Below, piece by piece: positions 28,101 through 39,100 of a stretch of DNA of 64,000 nt. The stretch comes from Vanilla planifolia. Its lineage: Eukaryota > Streptophyta > Magnoliopsida > Asparagales > Orchidaceae. Below the pieces are notes generated by a model. It saw only the letters and a program-made list of their open reading frames with translations. It did no database searches and was not told where the DNA came from. The first letter of the stretch is position 1. Every line of letters starts with the position of its first letter. The stretch is from the NCBI GenBank assembly GCA_023846275.1, contig CM043869.1, forward strand, positions 17,827,501-17,891,500. Direction: 5' to 3'. A program made the position numbers and the translations under genes.

Positions 28101-29316
28101 AGAAGTCCTAACACTGATAGTGCAGAAGGAGGAGCCACCTCCAATTATCTTCTTAGAGGTGATGCATTGACGATTGCTCGTCAAATCAGCAACCACACGC
28201 TATAAAAAATTTCAGCCGAAACGATTAACTTCTTCTGTTGAACTATCCAGGTTTGTTTTGGAGAATATGGACTCGGCTCAATCATTTTAACACATTGGAA
28301 AAGTCAGCCGTTAGCAATCCCAAATATGAGTAAAAATTGGAGTACACCATACCTAATAATATCCATCTTAAAACAATAGGAGCCAAAGAATAACTGGATG
28401 GACAACAATGATATTGTGTTGCTGCCGCCCAAAGCCTGCAATCAGCTTCTAACAGCAATAGGAGCTGCTAAAAGACTATGGTGGTCATGCAGCAAAACAA
28501 TGCTAAATCAGGTTTAGCTAACTTTGGCTTGGTCCACACATGATTGGTTGCAGATAACTGTTAAAACACGATATGAAGCAATATCATCTTAAGAAACTAC
28601 TACAATTCACCTGACATTGAAACGGTTAACAGGTCACAAGTAACATGAGACAGGAATAACATCACACAAAAATAATGAAAATTGATTAATACGACGCTAA
28701 TTGGCAAACTTATATGCCAGGGTCACAAATGTGTGTATAAAGTCTTAAATACCAATAGTATATTCTGAAGGATCGTGATCATGATAATGATGATGATGAT
28801 AACATTTGACATGATGCTTCCCATCTGTAAATTTTGTAATGAAAAGGGTAGCCTGGATTACTAGCACTAATTGGAGTCACCATACATAAATGATTCAAAG
28901 AATGGCATCACCATTTATATTTAAATGAATATATTGCAACCCTGCTGATGTATTTGCACCATATTGACTAGAATAAAATGTTAATCTGGTCCAAATGCCA
29001 GAACTTGTTGAGGGGCGTATGCTTTGTTTTTGTGCTTTACCTTCTATCTTACAAAACCATAGGTGCTAAAAGCTTTCAAAGTTGCGCTCTTTCATTTAAA
29101 GAGTGCCTTTGATTGTGAAGATAATGGTCTATTTTTTTTTGTTTCTTTTAATATCTATGTTTCATCCTTACTAAAGAGTTCTTGTCTACAACGGCTATTT
29201 TTTCTCATCCTCTGCAGAATTGTGTCAGAATTAGGTAGTGTTTGGGTTGATGAACATCAAAAATATCCACTTGTAGTGTTGTAGCTGATCTTGAGGTCTA
29301 TTTTAACTTTTTGCAG
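25148..29316 (+). other. Presumed TERT intron 1 (first copy)
   Basis: About 4.2 kb between the first two TERT exons. It holds an antisense LINE fragment (25860-26760). The rest (25160-25850 and 26770-29300) has no recognised coding sequence. The part at 27300-28100 has a typical AT-rich non-coding profile, and a GATGATGATGAT-like short repeat lies near 28785. The donor is GAG|GTAGCT and the acceptor TTTTTGCAG. Confidence 0.6.
25860..26760 (-). mobile_element. Antisense LINE fragment (RT C-terminus and zf-RVT)
   Basis: Read on the - strand, about 26700-26500 gives LHITHLGVLLSFENISLPN and WYLWCQDFTWPNKS, the stretch after the palm motifs of plant LINE reverse transcriptases. 26041-25880 gives SLWLVYCKKLKINDML followed by CLTVDETHEQLFFGC, a clear RT zinc-binding (zf-RVT) domain with its WL...K...N...H/F..C pattern. 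Several stops and frame changes separate the blocks, so it is dead. It lies antisense within presumed TERT intron 1. No RNase H domain follows, so the fragment is truncated at both ends. Confidence 0.7.
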
Positions 29317-29382
29317 GAGGATGGTTTATTCTCGGCTTGTGCATTCAAATGTTCTCATGCTTGGGATGTGCTGCTGGAAAGA
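29317..29382 (+). CDS. TERT: TERT exon 2, first copy (66 bp)
   Basis: Acceptor TTTTTGCAG, donor AGA|GTAATT, 22 codons, phase 0 at both ends. The product ends HAWDVLLER, matching the SS-S/A-W-D-x-L-L-x-R segment of the TEN domain of plant TERTs. The second TERT copy has an exon of exactly the same length and phases (35265-35330) ending NAWDLLLKR, strong evidence that both are true exons from a duplication. The first half of this copy is less conserved than the usual 'SSxIVELL'. Confidence 0.83.
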
Positions 29383-29690
29383 GTAATTTTATTTGATGAG
29401 TTTTTTTTTTGTGTATCATTATCGAAAGGAAAGTCTTGGCACATTGGTAATGTTGTTACTATTGGGCTTGGAAGATCTTGTGTTGGAGTCTTGTTGGTAA
29501 TCTCTGATGAAATATAAGTTATGTGTGTGCATAATAGACTATTTATGTCTATCCTTACTCTAAACCTGCATGTGAAAGTGCTTTCCTAGCATCAGGCTAT
29601 CTTTATATTGTCGTTATATTATTTGAGAAGCGATATAGCAAGGTGACTTAGTTGTACTTGATATTTATTTATTTCACTCTGTAATTGCAG

Positions 29691-29790
29691 GCTGGTGGTC
29701 ATTTGGTTGCCTATCTTTTGCAAAATTCATCCATTTTCATACTGTTGACAAACCACAACTATCTTCAAATTACTGGGGAACCTCTAAAAG
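29691..29790 (+). CDS. TERT: TERT exon 3, first copy
   Basis: Acceptor CTGTAATTGCAG, donor AAAAG|GTGCAA, 100 bp, enters in phase 0 and leaves in phase 1. The translation includes LVAYLLQNSSIF and NYLQITGEPLK, matching the plant TERT segment (V/I)GDxLMxYLLxxSSIF...Y.Q.(S/T)G.PL. The usual Gly-Asp at the start is replaced by AGG. The homologous second-copy exon is 35854-35968, which also leaves in phase 1 but is 15 bp longer. Confidence 0.83.
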
Positions 29791-30719
29791 GTGCAATTAT
29801 GCTGCATGTTATCGAAATAGTCCAAGCTACAACTCTGCATTATACTTTGGTCAATTTGCTACAAAGAGATCCTTTACTTGTGATTGAAGCAAATTTCCAT
29901 TACAAATTACATCATGCAAATAAGTGATATTAATTTAACTAAATTGAATTTATTTTATTGGAATTTATGTATACTTTTCAAAATTTATATGTAACAATTA
30001 ATTATTTTTTAATTTTAGTTTTATTTTACTTTAATGTTTGGAATGTACAATATTATTTTTAATACTTTAAACATCTCTTTGAACGGGAATACACTAGATT
30101 TAAATTTTATTTCTGAAGGCAACAATTTTATTTTAGAATTTTGTCATTGCTTATGCATTTAAGTGGCCCTTTTTATAGTTTTTGGATAGATAACTTGATT
30201 GCAAAATTGATGTTTGGAGAGTTTTTTCTCATCCCATCTTCGACTTGTGTGGTATTGAGATCATCTTCTACCTTTGTTTGAATATTCACTTGGTTTAATC
30301 TGCTTAAGTGGAATTCAGAGTTTCACTCATTGTGATCTTTGTTGTCCTTTGATCAACGTTCTAATCTTCTGTTCACGAGTTATCTTCCAGTTGATCATCT
30401 TTTATCAATTACATTACATTTTCTATGCATTCAGTTGTGAATGTTTCACTAACTCTAGTTTCTTCTCACATTTGCGACAAGCATGTTGACAATCCATAGG
30501 ATTGATCATTTACTGTGTTGCAACATTGTATCATTTTAAAAAAACCATATAAAAGTTAGAAAGTGGAGAGCGCACTTTGTAATTCTATGGATTTCTCTTT
30601 TGGCCCTTCTACGTTGGAGAATCCAGATCCTCAAATATTTTGAGCAATAAAGCCTTGATTTCCTCTAAATTGACCAAAATTTTCTTTTTTCTAATTGTTG
30701 GTTTACGTTTTCTTTCCAG
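29791..30719 (+). other. Presumed intron between TERT copies
   Basis: About 0.93 kb of AT-rich sequence with no ORF of note. It ends in a good polypyrimidine tract and acceptor (TTTACGTTTTCTTTCCAG). In a two-gene model it would instead contain the 3' end of the first copy and the promoter of the second, but no clear polyadenylation signal or TATA box stands out. Confidence 0.5.
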
Positions 30720-31102
30720 TTAGGAAATTCCAAGCCTTGCCCTTGAAGCGTCAACTACAAAGCCAGAGTATGAAGAAACAGTCAAATGTGCAGAGTGTTA
30801 TGCAGCTAAGGTATCATAAGAGAAGACCATTATTTTATTGCATTCTTAAACAGGTTTATGGCTGCCGGGTGAGAACTTTAGTGAGCACCATCCTTTCCTT
30901 GTTACCAAAATCATCTTGGAGGTCGCCTTTGGATTGTTTTTGCCAAGGCCAACTTTGCCTTGGGTGCCTTGGTATTTCCTATCTCGTCCAATCTGGTGAT
31001 CCTGAGGACTATCGCAAGCTACTCTTAAATACGTATTGCTTTCTTCCATTTGATGCTCCCGAGCCACCAAGCAAATTCTTAGCGTCCGGATTGTCACTTG
31101 AT
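30720..31102 (+). CDS. TERT: TERT exon 4: linker fused to second TEN copy
   Basis: Joined to the phase-1 end of exon 3, this exon opens VRKFQALPLKRQ, a basic linker. It continues without a stop through KRRPLFYCILKQVYG into a second TEN N-terminus: VRTLVSTILSLLP, C-x-C-x-G-Q-x-C-L-G-C (CFCQGQLCLGC), SYLVQSGDPEDYRKLLL and YCFLPF. Here the DPxxYRxLL motif is intact. The donor GAT|GTAGTG (or GTGAGT three bases on) lies at the position that aligns with the alternative exon-1 donor of copy one, phase 0. There is no canonical ATG at the frame's upstream edge; in-frame ATGs at 30770 and 30800 could serve as starts if copy two has its own promoter. The two copies match at roughly 45% of aligned positions, counted by eye. 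Confidence 0.8.
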
Positions 31103-34100
31103 GTAGTGAGTTTTTTAATTGTGCCTTCTTGTGCTTGTTAAACTCGTAAGCGTTCACTTATTTAGCAATGAGATTGCAAACTGAGTTTGTCATACTTCAT
31201 AAAGGGAATATGTTTTGAATCATTGACACGTGCCTCATAAAATTAGCTTGTCCATTTTTTAATACATTGATATATTAAATCGATATGACTAGCAACAGTT
31301 TTTATCTAATTGTTTTCTTCGTGCTTCACTTGATCTCAAGCTAGTTCACAGGCATACAGGAATTTTTCTTGAAGTTTGACATCATTTTTTCAATATCATT
31401 TATATTTTATCATTTGATAATCTCCATCAAACTAGCTGTTTATTGTTTTGAATTTTATTAGTCTAATTCCTATCATTTTTCATTCATGTATTTTTAATTA
31501 TTATTTGTGGATTATTAGAAAAGTAATACATTGCTGTTGGATGATACAACACTTTGTAAGAATATGCTATGTTTTGAAACCTTGCAGACTAAATTACTTG
31601 TATGGTTTACACCTTATTTAATTAATTTATTATGAAATGATGATCTATTTTGAGGTTACCATAGATTTAGGCATAAGTTCTTTTGGTCACAAAATTTGGG
31701 TTACTAGAAAAGGCTGGTGGTTAGTTTAATTAAATTTCCTAACAAAAATATTCAAATAACAGATTACACTGAGGAGAATTATTTACACACAAATTTTTAT
31801 AAAACTTCTTAAAAAATAAAGTCAATATATTAGAATTAAAATTCCTATCAAGATATTCCAATATAAAAGGAAAAAAAAAACATTCTTCTAAGGTCTCAAT
31901 ATGGTCCAGAGAAATAATTTTTTTTAATATTGATGAGTTCATCAATTAAAATAATGTTCATGTTAATCAAGATGATCGTCAATTTTGTTTTTGTAATTCA
32001 TATTACTTTGATTAAGATTCAATCTCTTATGCTTACAAGAGCATTGAGATGAGGAAGCTTCCACAAAAGCACATCCAGACTGTATAAATCTTGACATCTT
32101 CTGTATCTTCAATTCACTATTGTGGATGACAGAATATATCCTAATAGGTATACTGCTCAAAATAAAAAAGATAGGTTAATCTCTAAATTAAACAATAGGC
32201 ATGGTTTACTATGCATTAGGTAAAACAAATAAAAAATATTTAAATTTGCATCAGACAATCATGTAAAAAATTTTATACATCTTTTGAACTGCATCCAGTG
32301 TGCTGTGGCAGAGACCTAGACTCAAGATCATATATATCAATTATTTGATTTAATAAACAGTAAATTTCAAATCAGATGATTTTGAAGTAAAACAAAATCT
32401 TGATTGCTCGATCCTTAAATTATATATTGAAGTAATTTAATATAAATGGGCTCAATCTACATTAGAATGAAATATAATAGGTACACCAATCAGTAAATTT
32501 TGCATGAGACTTATTTGGTTGCAGGAAGAAGAAGGATTACTGTCAACACATACAAACATCAGAAGTATGTGCTCGAAGGAACTTTTGATGCATGTTCAGA
32601 AATATCAAATGAGTTAATTATAGACGTGAGATGCAATTTCTGTTGTAGGTTTAGAAACATGTTCAAGGGAGCAAATAAAGGATCAACCCAACATTTTTGT
32701 TATTATGATCGTACATGATAAACGATATTGTAGGATGAGAAATTATATTATTAAATAAGATGCTTAATAGAATATATAAACTGGAAAATCAGAATGAGTC
32801 ATGATTTCAATAGAAAGGTCAAAAATATTTTTAAATTCAGTAGTGTTGGTATGAAAATTCACTTTTTCTTAATGGCCATCGTATCTCAAGTGGGAAAGAG
32901 TATATTTGATTAACTAGGTTTAAGTTTTACCATGTGTAGAATATTAGAGATCATGATTTAAATCTTTATTGGCTGTATGCTCAAAATCTTTACTGTGTTG
33001 ATGAAGGATCATATAGTTGATGTGCAATACTCGATTTTTTTTTCTTTCTTAGACCTCTTTTATCTTTTCATTACAAAATCTCTGTCTCAAAACCTTCTAT
33101 TTCAATTCAAAGACTCTCGTTGGTCAAACTTAGTTCTTTTTATAGAATCTAAAAAGGGCATTTAATACTTTACGCTAGAGAATTACCGCATCCCAATCCA
33201 ACCAGTTGGGAGGATAAGGTCCTGCTTTTCATTGTTGATTCACCTTTGGATGCAGCTAGTGTTGGCAAAGGCTTAGCTTATATTTAAAGGGGAAATCAGC
33301 TAGCTGGTTAGAAGATTCTGAATTCACCCTTTTGAGGTTTAAGCTCATTGAATTTAGCAGTAGAGAATATACATGAAGCTTTAGCAAAAGGAATCACCTT
33401 AACATTATGAACTGTACTAATGTTTGTTTGAAGGTCAAATCCATTGAACTGATCATAGTATTTGATTTGATGATGCTAATTTTTCCATGTTGGCATCATT
33501 TTTTAAGAGAATGTTGTAAAAAAAATGGATGATCTTTTAAAAATTATAAAAGAAAAGGACATAAATAAGTAACTGAGATAAAATGAAGCAAAGCCCCAAG
33601 CAATAAGTCCACAAACATATCAAGTAAATTGGTTCATTACAGTCCGTTATATTCATAGAAGTTTTCTTAATAGAAACACATTCTACAACAGCATAAAGTC
33701 ATAATCTCATGCTTAATTTGTGTAAGGTTAAAACACTATTTTCAAAACCACATTTAATACTAAAAACTTTAAATGAACTTAAATTGTCAATCACAATGCA
33801 CAAATGTATTTCCTTGTGAATAAAATAATGTATTAAATTAATAAAAATGATACATAAAAATGTATTTCTTGTTGTCTATACAAGTCATTGTGTTGATAAA
33901 AAGGATTTTATTTCTTTTGCAATTTAATTTTAAAAAACCTTAGAGCACTTATTTCAGATTTTTTTCTATTTTGAATAAATTGTAGCTTAATTGAATTTAC
34001 CATGCTGAGACATTTTATTGAGTTCAACATGATTCTCGTGTTTGACAGTTTTTCAAATTTTACCAGTAATTGAATTTTCATGTGGACTGATTTGTGGTCA

Positions 34101-35264
34101 AACTGGTTGGATGACCTCCTCGGTTCAATTTTAATTCCATTGGTTGTTAGTTGGACCCAGAAGAAATTGATTAAATATATGTACACGAAAAAATATTTCA
34201 TTAAGTACTTCAAACTTTTTGTAGTTAGCTGGTTGGGAAAGCACTATTGGTTTCATAAAAGTGTACTTGCACATTTGTATATTAGCTGTGATCATATCAT
34301 TTATACTAAATATTTTCCTTAATTATTATGTTTCTTGGTAAAATAAATGCCAATTTCTTCAAACGTTTGGACTTTCCTATAAATATATTCTAAGATAATC
34401 TGTATTTTACATTTGTATTATTTAAAAAATTATGCATTTGAATACATTTATAAGTCCACGCACAAATGGAAATTGATGTGTGCTTTTATTTGTACAAGTT
34501 ATTTGTTATGACTTTCATGACCTTATGTTTTGTACATTCCTATTGTTGACTTCATGGTCTTCTAAACATTTTTTTTATGAAGTTTGAAAGCATATAAAAT
34601 CTTCAAAACATTCCTTTCAGGGTAATTTATAACATTGAGTATTTTCCAGTCAAGTCATTGTGCGGGCTCCTGCAAGTATCAATTGTAAGAGTGGATTATA
34701 ATATATCGGTCTTTATTTTCTACCCTACAGGCATTTATTGCTTCTAGTCACTCAGCTGCAGAAAATAGTGGTTTGAAAATGGAGGATAGGATTCAGCAAG
34801 TAAAGTAAAATATTGGATAAAAAGCGTCTGGTAGTTAGTAAAAAGGTATAGAAGAAAAGAAAAATAGCGATAATAAATCTTCTTTATTGTCAGCATTGTC
34901 TAACATAGAACCACTTTCTAGTAGTAAAACTTTTTCTGTTTTCTTTTTCACTTGGTGCTTGTTAATAGGAAGATGAGAATGGTTAACATGATTGGCATGT
35001 ATACATCAAATTTCTCTTTTCTTGATGATGTAATGCTAACATTCAAGCTTTCAGAAATCAATTTTTGACATGTATTGTGGGAATAAAGAAGGCCACATAT
35101 ATTATCGTTTGCCCATCTTTTAAACAGTTTATATAATTGAATGCTATGCTTTCAGTGGCTCTTCTAAGAAGTCCATTAGTTCATGTTACTTCGTACTCTG
35201 ATGAAAATGAATGTCTTAAATATCATTATATTCTAGCTAACAATGTTTTATCTACATTTCTCAG
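31103..35264 (+). other. Presumed TERT intron of the second copy
   Basis: About 4.2 kb, close in length to the corresponding intron of the first copy. It contains a candidate 69-bp exon (34731-34799) listed separately. No transposon domain was recognised. An open frame at 32500-32718 follows a plausible TTGGTTGCAG acceptor but has no clear TERT match. The NVxC segment of the TEN domain, present in exon 1 of the first copy, could not be located here. Confidence 0.5.
34731..34799 (+). CDS. Candidate 69-bp TERT exon
   Basis: The acceptor is excellent (TTTATTTTCTACCCTACAG) and the donor acceptable (CAA|GTAAAG). The segment is 23 codons, open, and phase 0 at both ends, so it fits between the exons at 30720-31102 and 35265-35330. 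The product starts AFIASSHSAAEN and ends MEDRIQQ. It does not clearly match the conserved NVxC part of plant TERTs expected here, so this call rests on splice signals and phase only. Confidence 0.35.
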
Positions 35265-35330
35265 CAAAGTTTCTTCTCCTCCATTGCTATTGTCTCCTTT
35301 ATGAATGCTTGGGATCTTTTACTTAAAAGG
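35265..35330 (+). CDS. TERT: TERT exon, second copy (66 bp)
   Basis: Acceptor ATTTCTCAG, donor AGG|GTAAGC (near consensus), 22 codons, phase 0 at both ends. It ends NAWDLLLKR, the TEN segment just before the GD-x-LM-x-LL motif. Length and phases are identical to the first-copy exon at 29317-29382. The sequence upstream of NAWD (SSIAIVSF) retains a trace of the usual SSxIVELL. Confidence 0.87.
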
Positions 35331-35853
35331 GTAAGCTTGCATAATTGGTGAGCATTTTGATATTTTTATTCATCACCCTTGTCTTTGGTCCTACTTGTAG
35401 CAGAGTCCAAACTTTTGACAAGATAGCTAAATAGGTTCAAAGGTTTTTAATAAGATGTAATGATATCACTTGATTGGGAAAACATCAAGATTAACAATTT
35501 TTTTGCATATCATGTGAATGAAGAAAAGTTCTTATAATTAAGTTCTCTTCTATTTCTTCGTTTCAAAGTTCCTTTTATATGATGTTAAGGTAGTGATGGG
35601 AAATTAAGGAATTATTTGTAAAATTTTAGCGCACATGCTATACATGTGATTGGAAGAAAAAAAGTTTTGACAGCCGAAGGGCCTGGTCTTTTTGAACTTA
35701 ATCCTTATCTTGTGTCAATAGTTTGGTCGTTGGTTATCGATGCAAATGGGGGTTAACATGGGAGATCCCTAGTTTTGTTATTGATACCCAGCTTGAATAT
35801 CAATTTTTCTTATGTTTGAACTTGTGCTTACAATTATTTGATATTAATTGCAG

Positions 35854-35968
35854 ATTGGTGATGAGCTGATGGTGTTTCTTCTAAAATACTCGGCGATTTT
35901 CATAGCACGTACTAACAAGTGCTGTCAGCAAGTTACAGGAAAACCTTTGGATAATGTATTTGTAAATG
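35854..35968 (+). CDS. TERT: TERT exon, second copy (GDELM segment)
   Basis: Acceptor ATATTAATTGCAG, donor AATG|GTATAT, 115 bp, phase 0 in and phase 1 out. The product IGDELMVFLLKYSAIF is an excellent match to the TEN segment of plant TERTs and is better kept than in copy one. It continues with CCQQVTGKPLDNVF, matching the Q-V-S/T-G-x-P-L core. The phase-1 end fits the exon at 50597 after a very long intron. Confidence 0.88.
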
Positions 35969-36189
35969 GTATATGCTATATTTTGATTTCTTTGTATCTA
36001 TGACATCAATGTAGTGCCAGAGCTTTGTTTTTGGGTTTGATTTTAGCCAAAAAAAAAATACTTTGCATGGTTTGGATTGTGTTGATAAAACACGTGCTGT
36101 TAAAAACCTAATGTTCTACTCTTTCACTTTAGTGGCACACTATCCATGGGGAAACACATTTTGTTGCAATTTATCTATTTTTTTAATTT

Positions 36190-39100
36190 AAAAACAGTTT
36201 AATTTCAAGAAAGACACTTTTGTGGATCAGTTGATGAGATTTGTTTGATTGAGAATTGCTCTACTTGCATCTCATTATTTTCTGGAATAGTTGGCCATAG
36301 CTTATATGATTAAAGTCCTAAAGAGGATAATGCAAAGCATCATCAACCAAAATGGCAAATAAGTACTTGGGTTGGGACATAACCCACAAACAATTAGAAC
36401 TAGAAGCATGGCAAGCAACCCTGTTGGCCACATGGTTCCCTTGCTGAAGTATATGGGTGATTTTACACTCAATAAAGTTTTGGAGAGAAATATAAGTAGA
36501 CAAAAATTATAGGTTATGGTCGATCGTTTTTGAGACATGGAAATCAGAGAATCTTAGCACAGCAGAGGATGAGTTGCTCTCAAATCAAACCTTGGAGTTG
36601 GAGGGCTGGAGCTGATGCAGAAATAGCCTTATGTAACACCATCACCTCCATAATAGTAGTTGTCATAGAAGAGGTGCCCTTACCCATGGATAGCATAAGA
36701 GCATTAGAGTAGTCTTGAAATACAAATCGAATGACCACTTGACCATTTGAAATAGAGGAACCATTGCAATTCACCTTGATCTAACTTTGAGTGTGTGGGG
36801 GGGGGGGGGGGGAGCCATTAACAAAGAGAGGGGTTAAGAAAGCTAGGAAGGTAGGTGGCATCTAGTGCTCTAGCATAGGATGATGGAAATTGGGTAGCGA
36901 GTTTAAGTGAGTAGTCTTTGCTAGAGTTGAGGGCCGATGAGTGGCCACGAGAGAGCTTTGCAATTTTGATTGCATTATATGTGGTAAGGCATGGTGGTAG
37001 TTAGAACCACAAAATTGTCATGTTCCCTAGCAATGAGCTGCTCCATGTTGTTAAGAAGCAAGTTAAGTGATGGAGAGGAGGCCTACATGATATGGTGGGC
37101 GAGTAGCAGATGAGTAATAGCCCTCGTTTGTTGTAGTGCAAAGACACATGGTTAGTGTCCTCAACAGAAACATAACCCATGGGCAAATAATGGTATAGGA
37201 AATGTCATTTTGTACAAGCCACACATGGGTTGGAATAGTGTTATGGTACAAATACCAAACAAAAGCAAAAATGCAACAATTGCAAGGTTGCATGTAGATG
37301 CTCAAGTCCTATCCAGCCAATCTAGATAGGCATGACAAAAAGTAGCATTTCCTACCTTCATAGACTCAGTAGCCTTCTGCAACAGATGTTCCCCCAAGCA
37401 TTGACTAGCATGGCCAAGTTACAAAATTTGCATATCATGTCTTGCCAAAGTGCAATATGAGCATATCTTGGTTTCATCTCCATTAGTCTAATAGAAAGGC
37501 AATATTATACTCAGGAAGTTAACCACACAAATTAAGGTAGTCTACTTGGACAGAGTCATCGGCCCAATCCAATTATCTTCTATGGTAGAACAATAAAGTT
37601 CATCATGTAGTAGCCACTCTTTATGAGCCGTGGTAAGGTTTCTTGTAGAGGCAATGAGTTTTTGGATAGTGTAATCATCTTGTTGAGCTGTGAAAAGATG
37701 GCCTTATCATGCTTGACTCAAAGAGATTAAACCAAAGCAAACTATATTTGCCCAGAAATTGTTTGCAGGGTTTGCTAATAAGAATCTCCCTCAGCATGTC
37801 AGATCGATGAATACTCAGGCCACCATCCTACTTGGGCCTAGTGACCCAATCCCATGCAATATAGTACATAGCCTTAGATGAAGAGCCCCAATTCTAGGAG
37901 AAAGTCCAAAAGGGCTGCTTGATACTAGACAATGTGTTAGTTAAAACAACGGAGTTGGATATGCAGAATATGGAAATGGTTGCAAGAAACGCATTGGCAA
38001 ATACCACTATGTTGTGAATCCGGTGAACAGATTCTGTTAATAATGGACTAAAATATCTTGTCTTTGAATAGCCATAAGCGAGGAGAATGCCTAGGTATTT
38101 TCCATAAGTAGCCTAATACATGTCATTTTTTAGCTTTTTAGCACTAATTTTGTGATGGTAGGTGGTCATACATTTGCTAAAGAGAATTGATGACTTATGA
38201 GGGTTGACCAATTGATTAAAGTCAAAGGCATAGATGTTCAAGATGGACCAAATCTCAAAAATAGTGGTGCATGAGGTTGGCCCATATAGAATTATAGTGT
38301 ACATGAATAGGAGGTGGGTGATGAAGGGGTTTGTGCGGCAGGCTAAATGCCTAAAGCAAATCTCCAATTCACACATTGCCTAATGAGTTGGGAAAGGTAA
38401 TTTGAGCAAAGGATAAATGAGTATGGAGATGAAGGGCATCCTCATATGAAGCCACAGTTAGTTATAATCCAAGGTAATTGACAGCCATTAAAGAGAATGA
38501 TATACTTGGGAGTAGAGATATAGGCATGAACCCAAGAGCACTAGATGTTTGTTAAATCGAGACAGCAAAGTATGACCGACAAGAAATCCTAATGCACCCA
38601 ATCATAAGCTTGCTCTTTATCCACCTTAATGGGTGACCTTCTGAGGAAGAAGAGGAGAATCGATATATAAGTTCTTAAGCCATAAAATAATTATTAGCAA
38701 TAAAATGCCTTTGTATAAAGCCTTTGCTCTTGGGCAATAAGATTCAGAAGAATATGCTATAGGTTCCTAATGAGAATCCATGTCATAACCTTGTAAATTG
38801 TGTTGCAAAGGTTGATGGGTTAGAATTTATTGAGCTTGGAAACCCCTTGAACCTTTGGTAGAACAATTAGAGTGTCCCTCCATCTAGAAGACGTTTGACC
38901 AGAAAAGTAGACGTGCTCTAGCGTAGAGATGATATCCCAATAGCCCTTGATGAATGAAGCAGTGATGTCATCCATCTCGAGATTAGGAATGTGGCTTAGA
39001 GAGGACATGACATAGCTTAGAATGAGTGATGGGGGAGGCTAGTTTGTCGGCTTGCGTAGGAGAAAGGATTGCTTTGGGCAGATGACAAATAATGTCTTGG

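Noticed and set aside
29002-29052. Possible TERT exon reading EGRMLCFCALPS between exons 1 and 2 of copy one
   Set aside because: The frame that looks TERT-like needs phase 1 in and phase 2 out, which fits neither neighbour (phase 0 both). Exon 1 extended to 25147 already supplies the NVxC-like segment.
30811-30853. Mini-intron between donor CTAAG|GTATCA and acceptor TTAAACAG in the second copy
   Set aside because: It would be only 43 bp, shorter than plant introns usually are, and would shift the frame (phase 2 into phase 0). The unspliced reading is open and aligns to copy one.
32500-32718. Open frame containing SEISNELIIDVRCNFCCRF as a second-copy NVxC exon
   Set aside because: Only a loose resemblance. 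The acceptor before it leads into another frame, and no phase-compatible donor was found.
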